DNA of 64,000 nucleotides from Rhizobium sp. BK316 (GCF_014193695.1 NZ_JACHZR010000009.1:1-64000), one strand, 5' to 3'. Numbered from the stretch's first letter, positions 1 through 9,547 are shown. A program made the numbers and translations. Notes: generated from the sequence alone by a model not told the origin.

Positions 1-71
1 GCTATGACAAGTTGCTCGCAAACTTCATGGGCTTCGTCAAACTCGCCGCTATCGCCATATGGCTCAAATAG
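1..71 (+). mobile_element. 3' end of an IS5-type transposase gene (truncated by window edge)
   Basis: The frame beginning at base 3 reads YDKLLANFMGFVKLAAIAIW and then LK-stop at 69-71. This matches the conserved C-terminal end of IS5-family transposases (typically ...RYDKLAANFLAFVKLASIRIWL). Only the last 22 residues are inside the window, so integrity and the left inverted repeat cannot be judged. I could not define a right terminal repeat with confidence. Its position beside the phage module suggests that an IS borders, and may have truncated, that module. Confidence 0.7.
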
Positions 72-139
72 TTAAATCGTCACCGCTGCCTAGGGCGTAA
101 CGGACACAAAAACTGCCCCACACCTCTGCTGCGCCTGCC

Positions 140-391
140 TCAGAGAAAGCGGGCGAGCGCACCTGAGGCGATCGCTTTGATCAGCAGACCGGCGAGGGGT
201 GTCAGCACGATCGCGACGACGGCCCAGAGCGCCTTACCGATGCGGTTTGCGAGCTTTTCGACGCTGCCTTCGATGCGCAGCAGGGCGGCATTGATATGCG
301 GCTGTTGCGCTTCCAGCGAGACGACACGCTCCTTCAAGTCACCGATCCTGCTGTGAAGCTTCTCAAGCTCGTTGCGGGTTGTCTCATCCAT
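140..391 (-). CDS. small holin-like / XhlA-like membrane protein
   Basis: The protein has 83 residues. Residues 1-50 are charged and heptad-like (coiled coil), and residues 56-77 form one membrane segment rich in A, V and L. This layout is typical of XhlA-type holin accessory proteins and small phage lysis proteins. The start at 391 is preferred over two upstream in-frame ATGs because AAGGAA lies 8 nt before it. It is the last gene of the minus-strand phage module and follows the 1279-residue virion protein. A lysis role is inferred from position and topology, and no lytic enzyme is visible next to it. It could instead be an unrelated small membrane protein. Confidence 0.5.
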   Translation of the reverse strand: MDETTRNELEKLHSRIGDLKERVVSLEAQQPHINAALLRIEGSVEKLANRIGKALWAVVAIVLTPLAGLLIKAIASGALARFL

Positions 392-445
392 GATGCCATT
401 CCTTTTTGGCATCATGGATAGGGTGCGAAGAGTTGAAATCGAAAA

Positions 446-3400
446 TCACGGCTGGCCGATCCGCGCAAACCCGGCCTCCACCTTGCGGGGGATTTCATCG
501 GCGGGCGACTTCGCCGCGAGACCGGTGGCTTCGAGGATCCCGGTGACATGCTGATGGCCGATGCCGATGTCGCCTGACGGAGGGCGGATGGCCTTTATGA
601 GCGCCCTGGCATCGCTCTCGGTGCCGGCAAGCGGCTTTTCCGCATCGCGGATGGCGGGCAGGGCGGCCATGACGGAATAGCCGGTGTGCTGGGCCAGGAA
701 GGCCGGCCATGCAGGGCCGTTGTCGTACCCGCCGATGGCGCCGGTAAAGACCATATCGCTCATGGCGAGTGCGGTCAGATCCATGGCGAGTGCAATGCCC
801 TGCCGGGCTGCTGTGTCCGCATCCTGACCGGTGGCTTCGGCACCGGCCTTGAACTTTGCGGCGAGATGCGCGCCCAGCGCCTTGAAGAGCAGCAGGGTTT
901 CGTTGCTGCCGGCATGGGCCGGGAACGGATCCAGTATCGCCTGCTGCATGCAGGCATCGGCATGGGCAAGAGCCTTCGCTTCATCCCCTGCGAACTGGCC
1001 GACGCCCTTGTTATAAAAGGCGAGCCAGGCCGGTATCTCGATGAGATGGTGTCGCAGCGTTTCCTCAAGCCAGCCGGCCATCGTTTCCCATGCCGTTCGG
1101 GCCTCACCGAAAAAACCGCGGTCGGCCATCAGAGGCAATCGGCCGGCGACTTTCTCGATAATGCCGGGGCGGAAGGCATTCTGCAACGCGGCCACGAAAT
1201 CGCCGCTGCCGGAGGCGGCGATGATCTCGGCGAGCCGGTAGCGGCTTGAAAGCGAGGCCGCGAGATCATTCGCCAGGCTGACGGCGGTGACATTCTTTTT
1301 TGCCAGGCGAGCCATCCGGCCGATGCGATCGGCGGAGCGTAATTCGCCGGCGCCCGCTTCGCTGAGCCAGGCCTGCAGGGCCTCCAGATCAGCGGCACGG
1401 CCGGTCTCCTCAAAGGCCGTCTTGACCCTGGCATCGTCAAGCAGGCGCCTTGCATTCGCGAGCGGTTCGCTGAATTCCAGGTCGTAGATGAGATGATTGA
1501 CGTGCCGGTGCAGGACGGCGATGTCGAGATCGAGCGGCCGGGCGGCGAGGTCGATGCGGGACCGGCCATGACCGGCCTCGGTTGCGGATTTGGCGAAACG
1601 GCCGGCGGCAAGCGCCTGCGCCGGATCCGGGGCGGCATCCGCGCCCTCATAGGCCAGCGGATAATAGCCGCCCTTCAACGCCTTGCCGGCGATGACGACG
1701 GAGACGGGCTGCACCCATTGCGGCGCGATGCCGGTCACACGCTTTTCGCGGGCAGCGATATCGGGCTCGAAGGCGGCGAGATAATCCCAGACGGATTGCA
1801 CGAAGCCGGCATCGCGCGCATCGAGCGAGGCGAGCACGGCGGCGAGGCCGGCTTCGTTCAGGGCGCCTTCGATGCGGCTATCCGTCAGGCGCCGGCGGTT
1901 GGCCTCGTTACCGGCATTCAGCGCAATGGCGATGGCCTCCCATTTCGACAGGGACTGTCCGAGGGCCGGGAGATAGCGGCGGCTTGCCATCTGATGTCGC
2001 TCCTCGTCGGAATAGGCATCGTAGAGCGCTTCCAGATCAGCCGCCGCCTTTTGTTTGCGCTGCGCAAGGCGGCCTGCGGCGGCATCGAGCGGCGCCTTGA
2101 TGGCCCTGTGGGCTGGGCCGGCAGCGGTGGCGTCGAGTTCAAGCAACAGGGCATCCGCTGCACGGGCCGGATCGAGGGGAGTACGCTCGCCTTTGGCCGG
2201 GCCGGCTGGCCGCGGCCTTTTCAGGGCACCGACGAGGCTTGCAACAGTCACCTCGACATCGGCTTCATGATCGGCATCGATCAGCTTGCCCGCGCGCCGG
2301 GCCGCATGTTCGAGATTCGTCAGCGCCGCGGCGACGGCGCGGAACCGCTCCAGCGTGATCTCCTTGTAGGACTGGCGCCCGGACCCGATCAGCACACTAT
2401 CGGGAATGGCGAGCTCGTTTTCCCGGCCTGCGGCCTTCATGGCGAGACTATAGTCTCTGAGGGCGATGCGCGGATCACCCTGTCCACCCCGCTGACCTCC
2501 GGTCTGACGATCCGCCCGGCCGCCGAGACCGTAGCGGTCGAGCAGGGCGTCGATCGCACCGAGATAATCGATGCGGCCATTGTCGCGAAGGACGGCTGCG
2601 GCGAGATTTTCGCGCGTGGGGCCGCTTGCGAGGCTTTCCGCTTCGGCTTCGAATTTCTCCACCTCGCCGATAATGTCGAGGCTTTCGGCATAGATCGCGT
2701 GATTGAGAAGCTGGCGGCGTTTGGCGGTGATCAGCCTGGCGATACGCTCGTCCTGTTCGTGAGGGACAGCGTCTGCATCGCCGGCAGCTTTGCGGTTTGC
2801 CCTCTCGCGCCAGGCCTCATCCTGTGCCAATTCGTCACCCAGCCTGATAGCCTCGATCGCGGTGCGCCGGCCGGCCGCGAGGAATCGCGCGCCGTCCATG
2901 GCATCGGCCACCTCCATGCCCGCAGTCGCCGACAGCGCATAGGCCCTGGCTTCGCTCGCTGTCAGCCCATCGCCTGAGCCGCCGACCTCGACGAGGGCCG
3001 CAAGCTCGGCCGCCAGCCATTCGGCCCGCCTGTCATTGTGCACGGCCGCGATCGCCCGCTCCTCGGCCGAGCCGTCGATCAGCATGTCGCCATGGCGCTG
3101 CAGCATCACGCGCTCGACCTCGAGGGCGATCGCCTCATCGCGGTTCGGCGCCAGCGCCATGGCGGCCACCAGTTCATCACCGGAGCCGAGGCCAAAGAGA
3201 TCGGCGACGATATCCGGATCGAGCCCGCCGTCATCAGCATAAAGAGAGTGCTTGCCGCGGGGCAACGCGCCAAGAATGCCCGCGCCATAGCGGGCCTCAA
3301 GGGCCGCCTTGTCGAAGCTTATGTCACCGGATGGCGCGGGATTTTCCTCATCCAGCCAGCGGCGGTTCGCCATCCATTCGATGGCGCGGTAGAGGCCGGT

Positions 3401-4285
3401 GGCGTCGATCTCCTTTTCCACCGCGCGCTGCACGGAGGCTTTTTCCGCCTTGTAAGCCTTCTGCCCCTCTCGCCGCACGGGCTCCATCATCTGGCGCAGA
3501 AGGCGGGCTTTTGCTTCCTGTGAGGCCAGCGCGCGCAGCTTCAGCAGCCGGTCGTAGTGCGGCTGTGTCAGGCCGGCATCTTGCGCATTGGCAAAGACCG
3601 GCTCATCGCCGCCGACATTCTGCAGGGCCATCTCGATTGCGGTGTCGCTGGCGAGCATTCGGAAGAAGATGGCTGCGACGCCCGGGGCGAGGGAGATGTC
3701 GAGGGCGACGAGGCGGCGGTAGATCGAAAGCAACCAGTCGCGGAATTGTTCGAAGACGCCGCGCATCTCGGGTGATGGGGCTGTGCCTTCGATGAGGTAG
3801 GTTTCGGCAGCGTGGGCGAAACGGGACTGCATGGCGGTGTCGATGACCGCGTCCTTGCGGGGATTGCCGGTGGTGCCGCGATCGAGCGCGGCGAGTACGT
3901 CTCTTGCGGTGATTTTGATGCCGGATGCCGCGCGAGCGGTATCGGCTGCAATGGCGCGGGCGTTTTCGCGCCACCAGTTTTCGAGATGGGCGAAATCTTC
4001 GGTCACGATGGCGATATCGTGTGCCGCCATGTCCTGCATGGTTTGAAGGAAATAGCGGCTTGCTCCACGCAGCACGGTGGAGAAATCCGGCTTGCGGAAA
4101 ATGTCGAGGATCGCCACGCCGTCGGCGCCGTTCGGAATGCGCGGAACGGAATGCGGATTACGATCTGGACGGGTAAAGAGAGCGCTGGTTGCGCTGGGAA
4201 TAAATGCTTCCGCTGTCTGGCTATCGGGTAAAGGCTGAGCGGACAGAACGTCGCTCGTGGGTGAAACGTCGGTCAGATTGTTCAA
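446..4285 (-). CDS. large phage polyvalent / internal virion (ejection) protein with degenerate metallopeptidase motif
   Basis: About 1279 residues. The N-terminal 55 residues are Pro/Ser/Thr-rich. Residues ~60-200 resemble the zinc-peptidase domain of phage polyvalent proteins: an IFRKPDFSTVL strand, then the position where relatives have a HExGH helix, then a FAxxxExYLIEGTAPS..MRGVF..FRDWL segment (~156-186) ending in an IYRRL helix. Here the HExxH site reads RGASR (73-77), so both zinc-binding histidines and the catalytic glutamate are absent. The rest is long, helical and Ala/Glu/Arg-rich, as in T7 gp16-like ejection proteins. The start is uncertain: TTG at 4285 has AGAGGA 6 nt upstream, while an in-frame TTG at 4303 has no clear ribosome site. 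It lies 23 nt downstream of the 806-residue virion gene, so the two are probably co-transcribed. Confidence 0.65.
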   Translation of the reverse strand: MNNLTDVSPTSDVLSAQPLPDSQTAEAFIPSATSALFTRPDRNPHSVPRIPNGADGVAILDIFRKPDFSTVLRGASRYFLQTMQDMAAHDIAIVTEDFAHLENWWRENARAIAADTARAASGIKITARDVLAALDRGTTGNPRKDAVIDTAMQSRFAHAAETYLIEGTAPSPEMRGVFEQFRDWLLSIYRRLVALDISLAPGVAAIFFRMLASDTAIEMALQNVGGDEPVFANAQDAGLTQPHYDRLLKLRALASQEAKARLLRQMMEPVRREGQKAYKAEKASVQRAVEKEIDATGLYRAIEWMANRRWLDEENPAPSGDISFDKAALEARYGAGILGALPRGKHSLYADDGGLDPDIVADLFGLGSGDELVAAMALAPNRDEAIALEVERVMLQRHGDMLIDGSAEERAIAAVHNDRRAEWLAAELAALVEVGGSGDGLTASEARAYALSATAGMEVADAMDGARFLAAGRRTAIEAIRLGDELAQDEAWRERANRKAAGDADAVPHEQDERIARLITAKRRQLLNHAIYAESLDIIGEVEKFEAEAESLASGPTRENLAAAVLRDNGRIDYLGAIDALLDRYGLGGRADRQTGGQRGGQGDPRIALRDYSLAMKAAGRENELAIPDSVLIGSGRQSYKEITLERFRAVAAALTNLEHAARRAGKLIDADHEADVEVTVASLVGALKRPRPAGPAKGERTPLDPARAADALLLELDATAAGPAHRAIKAPLDAAAGRLAQRKQKAAADLEALYDAYSDEERHQMASRRYLPALGQSLSKWEAIAIALNAGNEANRRRLTDSRIEGALNEAGLAAVLASLDARDAGFVQSVWDYLAAFEPDIAAREKRVTGIAPQWVQPVSVVIAGKALKGGYYPLAYEGADAAPDPAQALAAGRFAKSATEAGHGRSRIDLAARPLDLDIAVLHRHVNHLIYDLEFSEPLANARRLLDDARVKTAFEETGRAADLEALQAWLSEAGAGELRSADRIGRMARLAKKNVTAVSLANDLAASLSSRYRLAEIIAASGSGDFVAALQNAFRPGIIEKVAGRLPLMADRGFFGEARTAWETMAGWLEETLRHHLIEIPAWLAFYNKGVGQFAGDEAKALAHADACMQQAILDPFPAHAGSNETLLLFKALGAHLAAKFKAGAEATGQDADTAARQGIALAMDLTALAMSDMVFTGAIGGYDNGPAWPAFLAQHTGYSVMAALPAIRDAEKPLAGTESDARALIKAIRPPSGDIGIGHQHVTGILEATGLAAKSPADEIPRKVEAGFARIGQP

Positions 4286-4308
4286 CGGGAATCCTCTCGG
4301 CAAATCGA

Positions 4309-6729
4309 CTAGCGGTTAAGGGTTTGGTGGGGGCTCCTGAGGCTGAACCCGTCTGGGTAGCGGTGCGTGTTTCCTGAACTTCCGATGCGCCCCATCTTCT
4401 TCGCGGTGGGATCGGCATTGCGAGAATGCGAAGCCGCGTAGTCATCGACCTTTTGGTTGCCCACGTATCCAGTGGCGATGTAGGGGCCGTTCTGCTTAAC
4501 TCTCGGATTGAGACCGGGCGCAGGCACGCCGATATGCGAAGCAAGGGCTTCGGAATGGTTGAAGGCGTCGGCGCCCAGGCGCATACTGTCCCTGAAGTTC
4601 GCGTCCGCCTTGGAGGGGGAGGAATGGACTAAGTAGCCGCTCATCGGGAATTTGAGATCACTGCCGGTATCTTTCGCCACCTGCATGGCGTGAGTGCCGA
4701 TTTTTCCGGACGGATCCCTGCCTGTCGCGTTGCTATATTTCTCGACAGCTTCGTGCGACGCGTAGCCATATTCGGCGGGAGTGTCCTTCAGCACTTTTGC
4801 GGTGAAATCTCGATGGCCTTCCGGGTCACGTACGCGATATTTCGACGCCTCCACCGTCGCTGCGATGTCGTCGAGGTCTTGGCGGGCCTTAACGGCCGCT
4901 TCGGGCCGGGACATGGATAAGTGCGGGGACCCGCGACCACGCGTGAGCATCCGCAAAGCCACAGTGGCGGCATCCTGGATGATTTCCTTGCCGATGCCGG
5001 CAACGCCTCCCGCGACAAAGGTGGCGGCAACTTTCTCGGAGAACTCCTGCTTCGGATCGATGAAATAGTGCTTGACCGCATTCTGTGCGACAAGCTGTGA
5101 CGCCTGTGCTCCACCTTCCTTGAAGCCCACGGCGACCCATTTCTGCAGGAACGAATTCAAATACACGCGCTTCAGGACGGGCGACGACACTCTGTCGAAA
5201 GGGATCTTGTCGGCAAGTGCGGTCGGGGCGTAAGCCCACGCCGCGACGCTCTGCTGACCTTCGCTGAGATTGGCTTTTCTCGCGGCAGCAGCACCGTCCC
5301 CGGCAGCGCGCAGGAATTCCACTCCGGTACCGGCGAAGCGTCCAACCGTTACGGTTGCCACAATGTTGGGAAGATTGGCGCCCAATATTTCGCCGGTCAT
5401 GCGACCCCAGCTGTTCTCATAGCCAGCTGCCGGACGAAAAATGGTTTCGCCATAGTCTCCAACGTGGGCACCCTGGGTCTGAAGGTATTGGGAAAGATTG
5501 TCCCACGTGGAGTCGAACCGTGCCTTTGCCTGGTCGGCGGTCAGGCGTCCTGCTCGAACGTCCCTCAAGACTCTTTTGGCAGTTGCCGCTTGGAACCACG
5601 ACAGCTTGTCAAGTTCCATGTCCAGCAGGGCATAATCCTTGTCTGAAAGGCTTGCTGCTTTGGAGATCCTGTCAATGCGGGCGAGCTCCTCCTCCGATTT
5701 GGGGACGTACATAAGCTGGCCGGTGCCTTCGACGATACGGCCGGTTGCGGTCACGGCGGCGCTGGCAGCGCCCTTCGGAACCTCCACCAGGTTCTGCCCG
5801 AATTCCTTGGTCCTTTGGACGGTCGAACTGGACGAATGTGCCAAGTACGTGAAGACCTCATCCGAGGTAGCCCCATTTGTCCGCACGGCATCCAGATAGA
5901 ATTTCGCGTTATAGGGATCGAGCGCTTCCTGGGAGATAATTTTCTGTAAGAGTGCGGCAGCCTGTTCATCGGTCAAATTTGCCGCGTTGGCGATCTCTTC
6001 GATGAGGGCATCCCTTGCCTTGGTTTCATCGCTGCGAGTGTCCTCAACAGCGGCCGGAGCATTTCCCGTGGCCGGTGCGGCGGCGCCTGCGGGTTGAACG
6101 GCAGGTTGCGCTTGGGGCTGGGCTTCCAGCGGATCGGAAGGGGACGTTTTTGAACCGGCTGGATCGGCCGGCGGAGATGCAGGCTGCGGGACCGAGCCAG
6201 CATTTTCGTGCGCAGCATTCGTGGACTGAGTGTCGGGGGCCAGGGGATATGAGTTCGGCGCCTGTTGCGGCGCGCTTGGGCTCACGGTGGGCGCAGACCG
6301 TGGAGCTTCAGGATTTGCGGTCGGTTCGGTGAGGGGCTGTTTTGAAAGCCGTACGTCACCGAAAGCCTTCGGTATCTGGCCGAACCTTTGCGCCATCTCC
6401 TCGAAGGAGCATAGGTTGTAGACATCATCCTTCGCCAGAAGAGCGGCCGTGGGATTCTCGCTACACCAGGTCGCCGTCCGCGGCGACATCGACAGAACCA
6501 GTCTGTTGCGTTCGGCGTCGATAATTCCCTGAACAAACTCGCGATTCCCCGTGATCATCTGTGGGGGGACGGTTTTTCCGGTCGTTTCCGATAACTTACG
6601 CGCGAGACTAAGATTTTCCGCAACCTCATCTGGATTTTCATCCGAGGATTGAATAATGCTGCTTGCGGTGGCTGCGGCCTGCTGGTCCCGCTTCCGCGAC
6701 AGGGCGCTATTGTCCTGCATGCTGTCCAT
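4309..6729 (-). CDS. internal virion / DNA ejection protein candidate
   Basis: The protein has 806 residues. Residues 1-130 form a helical N-terminal domain of the kind seen in rhizobial podovirus internal proteins (LARKLSETTGKTVPP). Residues 131-230 are a Pro/Ala/Gln-rich linker, and residues ~235-806 are a long helical region with hydrophobic stretches near the middle. The C-terminus is Gly/Ser/His-rich. The start at 6729 is chosen because GGGAG lies 7 nt upstream; the frame stays open for 54 more codons, but these look non-coding. The gene heads a pair with the polyvalent protein downstream. By analogy with T7 gp15/gp16 it would be packed in the virion and pass into the envelope at infection. 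No enzymatic motif was recognised. Confidence 0.55.
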   Translation of the reverse strand: MDSMQDNSALSRKRDQQAAATASSIIQSSDENPDEVAENLSLARKLSETTGKTVPPQMITGNREFVQGIIDAERNRLVLSMSPRTATWCSENPTAALLAKDDVYNLCSFEEMAQRFGQIPKAFGDVRLSKQPLTEPTANPEAPRSAPTVSPSAPQQAPNSYPLAPDTQSTNAAHENAGSVPQPASPPADPAGSKTSPSDPLEAQPQAQPAVQPAGAAAPATGNAPAAVEDTRSDETKARDALIEEIANAANLTDEQAAALLQKIISQEALDPYNAKFYLDAVRTNGATSDEVFTYLAHSSSSTVQRTKEFGQNLVEVPKGAASAAVTATGRIVEGTGQLMYVPKSEEELARIDRISKAASLSDKDYALLDMELDKLSWFQAATAKRVLRDVRAGRLTADQAKARFDSTWDNLSQYLQTQGAHVGDYGETIFRPAAGYENSWGRMTGEILGANLPNIVATVTVGRFAGTGVEFLRAAGDGAAAARKANLSEGQQSVAAWAYAPTALADKIPFDRVSSPVLKRVYLNSFLQKWVAVGFKEGGAQASQLVAQNAVKHYFIDPKQEFSEKVAATFVAGGVAGIGKEIIQDAATVALRMLTRGRGSPHLSMSRPEAAVKARQDLDDIAATVEASKYRVRDPEGHRDFTAKVLKDTPAEYGYASHEAVEKYSNATGRDPSGKIGTHAMQVAKDTGSDLKFPMSGYLVHSSPSKADANFRDSMRLGADAFNHSEALASHIGVPAPGLNPRVKQNGPYIATGYVGNQKVDDYAASHSRNADPTAKKMGRIGSSGNTHRYPDGFSLRSPHQTLNR

Positions 6730-6803
6730 GTCTGTCTCCCGTTCGGCAGAGAGACAGGGGTAGGTGCGGAACGGTTGTTTTATAAATTTGGGGAGAAATG
6801 CAG

Positions 6804-7148
6804 ATGGTAAACGGGACTGATATGCGTGGGGCTTCGGCCAGCAGCAAAGGTGGTATGGGAGCGGGAATTGCGATCCTGGCGGCGGTCGCACTGGTCTGCA
6901 GCCTGGTGCGCCGTTTCGTAGCGGCGACGGCCTATCCGGCGGCGGAGGGGGGACGACTTATCGGCGAGATCATCGGCGGCTCGCTGCCGTCATTTGTCGT
7001 CGGCCTTATCGTTTTCTTCATCGTTCGCTTCATCAGGCGCAAGAGCGGCGATCGCTTTGCCGGCGTGCTGTCAGGCCTGATCGCCGTGCTCGCGCTATCG
7101 GGCCTCGGCTATCTCGGCGACCTCAATCATCTGAACGATTTTCGATAG
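6804..7148 (+). CDS. small membrane protein, three predicted TM helices
   Basis: 114 residues. Hydrophobic segments lie at about 19-35 (GAGIAILAAVALVCSLV), 56-74 (SLPSFVVGLIVFFIVRF) and 85-104 (VLSGLIAVLALSGLGYL). The ATG at 6804 is favoured because GGGGAG (6790-6795) is 8 nt upstream; the ATG at 6798 is only 2 nt from it. It is divergent from the 806-residue phage gene and is followed by two further plus-strand genes for secreted or membrane proteins, which may form one unit. No family was recognised. Confidence 0.55.
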   Translation: MVNGTDMRGASASSKGGMGAGIAILAAVALVCSLVRRFVAATAYPAAEGGRLIGEIIGGSLPSFVVGLIVFFIVRFIRRKSGDRFAGVLSGLIAVLALSGLGYLGDLNHLNDFR

Positions 7149-7238
7149 AGACGTGATGCGTCATGGCGGCAGATGGATGCCGCACGAGGCAGAAATGACG
7201 GAAGCGCCTGCTGGCGTCAGGGGTGGTCTGTGAGGGGC

Positions 7239-7958
7239 ATGTTTTTGAGGAACTTCGTTCGTCGGCTGGGGGCTGCGGGCGTTGGCCTGTTTCTGTTTTC
7301 CCTGCCATCGGCTTCCCACGCGGTGGAGCCTGAAAATGGCGGGCCTGCAGAGTTCATATTCGGCGTGCGGGTAGGGGACGGCTATGAGGGCATCCTGTCG
7401 CAGCAGGGCTGGTATGCCTGCGATGTCGGAGAGCGGAAAAGCCTGTGTTTCGATGAAGTTGAGTTCGGCGATCAGATCGGCACGTTCCGGATCGGCATGC
7501 TGGATGGCCGCGCACTTTACGGACAGTTCACGCCCAATCGCGCCGACAGTTTCTGGGAGATCGTCGGTTCATCAGGCTTTTCCCATCAAAACGAGGATGT
7601 GCCTGTCGATCTTGTGACCAGGAATGTTACGATCGACATCGTCAAAGCTGTTCATGATCTCGGCGAAGAGGAGACCAAGAGGCGGTTTTCCGGTTATCTG
7701 GCCAAGGACAATCAGAGCCTGCAGACAATCAGCTTCGTTGCTTCCCGAGCGACGAAACCACCGCGGCCGGGTGCTGCCTTCCCCGATGGCGATGCCTACC
7801 TCAACAGCCTGCCGGCCGGAATGTTTCTCGTCTCAGTCAGCAGGGCGGGGAATGTCACCACCGTCACGATCTACCCCACACCGGCAAGCGCGAGCGCGGC
7901 CTTCCCGCAATATTGCCGTGACGGCTGCAAGAGCTGGTCGCCGCCCGACCAGCGCTAG
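7239..7958 (+). CDS. secreted protein of unknown function
   Basis: About 239 residues. It begins with a signal peptide: MFLRNFVRRLG, a hydrophobic core and an SHA cleavage-like site. The mature part has four cysteines (WYACDVGE, KSLCFDE, QYCRDGCKSW), which suggests periplasmic disulphides. The start is ambiguous: ATG 7239 gives the cleanest signal peptide, but GAGGGG sits only 1 nt before it, so a TTG at 7245 or a GTG at 7230 is possible. The gene ends 15 nt before the next plus-strand gene, so co-transcription is likely. No known domain was recognised. Confidence 0.55.
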   Translation: MFLRNFVRRLGAAGVGLFLFSLPSASHAVEPENGGPAEFIFGVRVGDGYEGILSQQGWYACDVGERKSLCFDEVEFGDQIGTFRIGMLDGRALYGQFTPNRADSFWEIVGSSGFSHQNEDVPVDLVTRNVTIDIVKAVHDLGEEETKRRFSGYLAKDNQSLQTISFVASRATKPPRPGAAFPDGDAYLNSLPAGMFLVSVSRAGNVTTVTIYPTPASASAAFPQYCRDGCKSWSPPDQR

Positions 7959-7972
7959 GGGGCCGAGCGCGC

Positions 7973-8497
7973 ATGACTTCCAATCTGGGCTTCGCCTCCA
8001 CCCTCGTGCCCACTTTCATGGCGGCTTGGTTTGGGGCGAGATATTGGGCGCGGCTATTGCCGAAGGGGCAGCTCTATTCGCTGCTGGCCTTTTTCTGCGT
8101 GCTGACCGGCGTGATCCTTGTCTATGTAACGTGCATCATATGCCTCTGGCAGGCGGATCTGGCTTCTCACTCAATAAGCGATGAACGGACGGATTATCTG
8201 GGGCGGGGGCTTGGGTGGTCCGGTCTCATCATGATGGTGGTCATTGTTTCGACAAACCGGTTTCGGCTAAAATTCCACCCTCCTGGAGAGATCAGACCTT
8301 CTGATGACGTGGATGAGAAACCAATCGACAAGTGGCATTTTTTGATGACCGGTCTCGTGGGATGCATAGTCTCAGGATTTGTGGAACTACCATCCGGCTG
8401 GGAATATGAATCTCCAACCGCTTGCGTGTATGCAGGTATGGTGCTGATCTACGGGGTTAGCGCGGGGCTTGCCGTGACCGGTCTTTTCCTGAAGTAA
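7973..8497 (+). CDS. membrane protein of unknown function, about four TM helices
   Basis: 174 residues. Hydrophobic helices lie at about 8-25, 36-60, 82-94 and 124-172 (the last region contains two). A short charged loop around residues 95-123 carries KFHPPGEIRPSDDVDEKP. It follows the secreted protein gene by 15 nt on the same strand. Together with the small membrane protein at 6804 it forms a three-gene envelope cassette between two phage-type genes. No family assignment is possible from sequence alone. Confidence 0.55.
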   Translation: MTSNLGFASTLVPTFMAAWFGARYWARLLPKGQLYSLLAFFCVLTGVILVYVTCIICLWQADLASHSISDERTDYLGRGLGWSGLIMMVVIVSTNRFRLKFHPPGEIRPSDDVDEKPIDKWHFLMTGLVGCIVSGFVELPSGWEYESPTACVYAGMVLIYGVSAGLAVTGLFLK

Positions 8498-8554
8498 GCA
8501 GCATGCAATTCCAGCACAATCGCTGCACGGTTCTGCCGGAATTGCCCTGCCGCT

Positions 8555-9547
8555 TCAGAAAGCCTCGCGGCTGTCGCTTCTGGGATCTCCCTCGATCTGA
8601 TGCGGCCGGTAGAGATCGCCCCGGGCGTTGCGCCGCCAAGGGCGGGCGAGATTGGCTGGGTCGGTTGCGATTTCGGCGATTGCGATGCCAGGTTTGCCAT
8701 CATCCGAGCAACGAGCCGCCCACTGACCCCTGGGGCCGGCGATGCCGCAGGGGGCGATGACGCTTTGCGGCGCATGGGCAGCGTAGCTCACCCAGAATGT
8801 GTTGCTGGCCGCAACTCCCAGGACTTCAGCGGCGAAGGGAGGGGCGGCGGAGGGGACTTCGCCCGATGTGGAGAAGAGCACGCAATCGACATCGAGCCGC
8901 TCATATTCGGTGAAGATCTCGTGATAGTGCGACTCTATGCCTGCAGCACAGCCGAAGCGCATGCCGTCCACCTCGAAGGTGACGGGGATTCTGCCCGGCG
9001 AATACATAAAGGAAATCTTGGTGTGGGAGAGCAGGCGCTCGTCATAACGCGTCACCAGCTCGCCCCGGTCTGAGATGACATAGAGGCTGTTATGCGGCCG
9101 GTGCGGCGGGGTCAGCCTGTGCGGCGCGCCGAAGACCGTCCAGAGCTTCAACTCCTTTGCGCGCTTTCTCGTCTCTTCCAGCTCTTCGCGCAGAACCTCC
9201 CATTGATAGCGGCTCCAATCGGCCGCGCCGATCTCCCTGGGGCCGATTTCGGAGAGGAGGCGTTTGCTGGGAAAGCAGATTGTACCTTCCGGGAAGTGGA
9301 TCAGTCGGGCTCCGGCTTTGCTCGCCTGGCGCATCAGGTGGCGCATTTCGGCGCCGTTGGCGCGGAATGCCGAGGCATCGCGCGGGTCGAGGCAAACAGT
9401 GGTCTGGGCCACGGCCAGCCGCAGGGATTTGCCGGCGGGCTCATCCGGCTTTGGTTTGCGGATGTGGCTGAGGGCTGAAGTATAGGATTCGCCGGTTTTT
9501 GCAGCGCGAGCGCGAACCCTGCGTTTGAGATTTCCGTTCTGGGTCAT
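8555..9547 (-). CDS. carbon-nitrogen hydrolase (nitrilase superfamily) with RHH-like N-terminal segment
   Basis: 330 residues. Residues 42-315 match the nitrilase fold. Catalytic Glu is E87 (LIHFPEGTICFP) and the nucleophile Cys is C200 (MRFGCAAGIESHYHEIF). The Tyr-x-Lys strand reads RYDERLLSHTK: the expected lysine two residues after Tyr is Glu170, and a lysine occurs only at K177, so activity is uncertain. Residues 7-30 (LKRRVRARAAKTGESYTSAL) resemble the short ribbon-helix-helix-like segment found alone in many small bacterial DNA-binding proteins, and appear fused to the enzyme. The substrate is unknown. It lies upstream of the divergent envelope genes and is followed by the AKR block on its other side. 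Confidence 0.75.
   Translation of the reverse strand: MTQNGNLKRRVRARAAKTGESYTSALSHIRKPKPDEPAGKSLRLAVAQTTVCLDPRDASAFRANGAEMRHLMRQASKAGARLIHFPEGTICFPSKRLLSEIGPREIGAADWSRYQWEVLREELEETRKRAKELKLWTVFGAPHRLTPPHRPHNSLYVISDRGELVTRYDERLLSHTKISFMYSPGRIPVTFEVDGMRFGCAAGIESHYHEIFTEYERLDVDCVLFSTSGEVPSAAPPFAAEVLGVAASNTFWVSYAAHAPQSVIAPCGIAGPRGQWAARCSDDGKPGIAIAEIATDPANLARPWRRNARGDLYRPHQIEGDPRSDSREAF

Noticed and set aside
1493..2977. 494-residue plus-strand open frame
   Set aside because: Antisense to the large polyvalent virion protein; low-quality composition and no motif.
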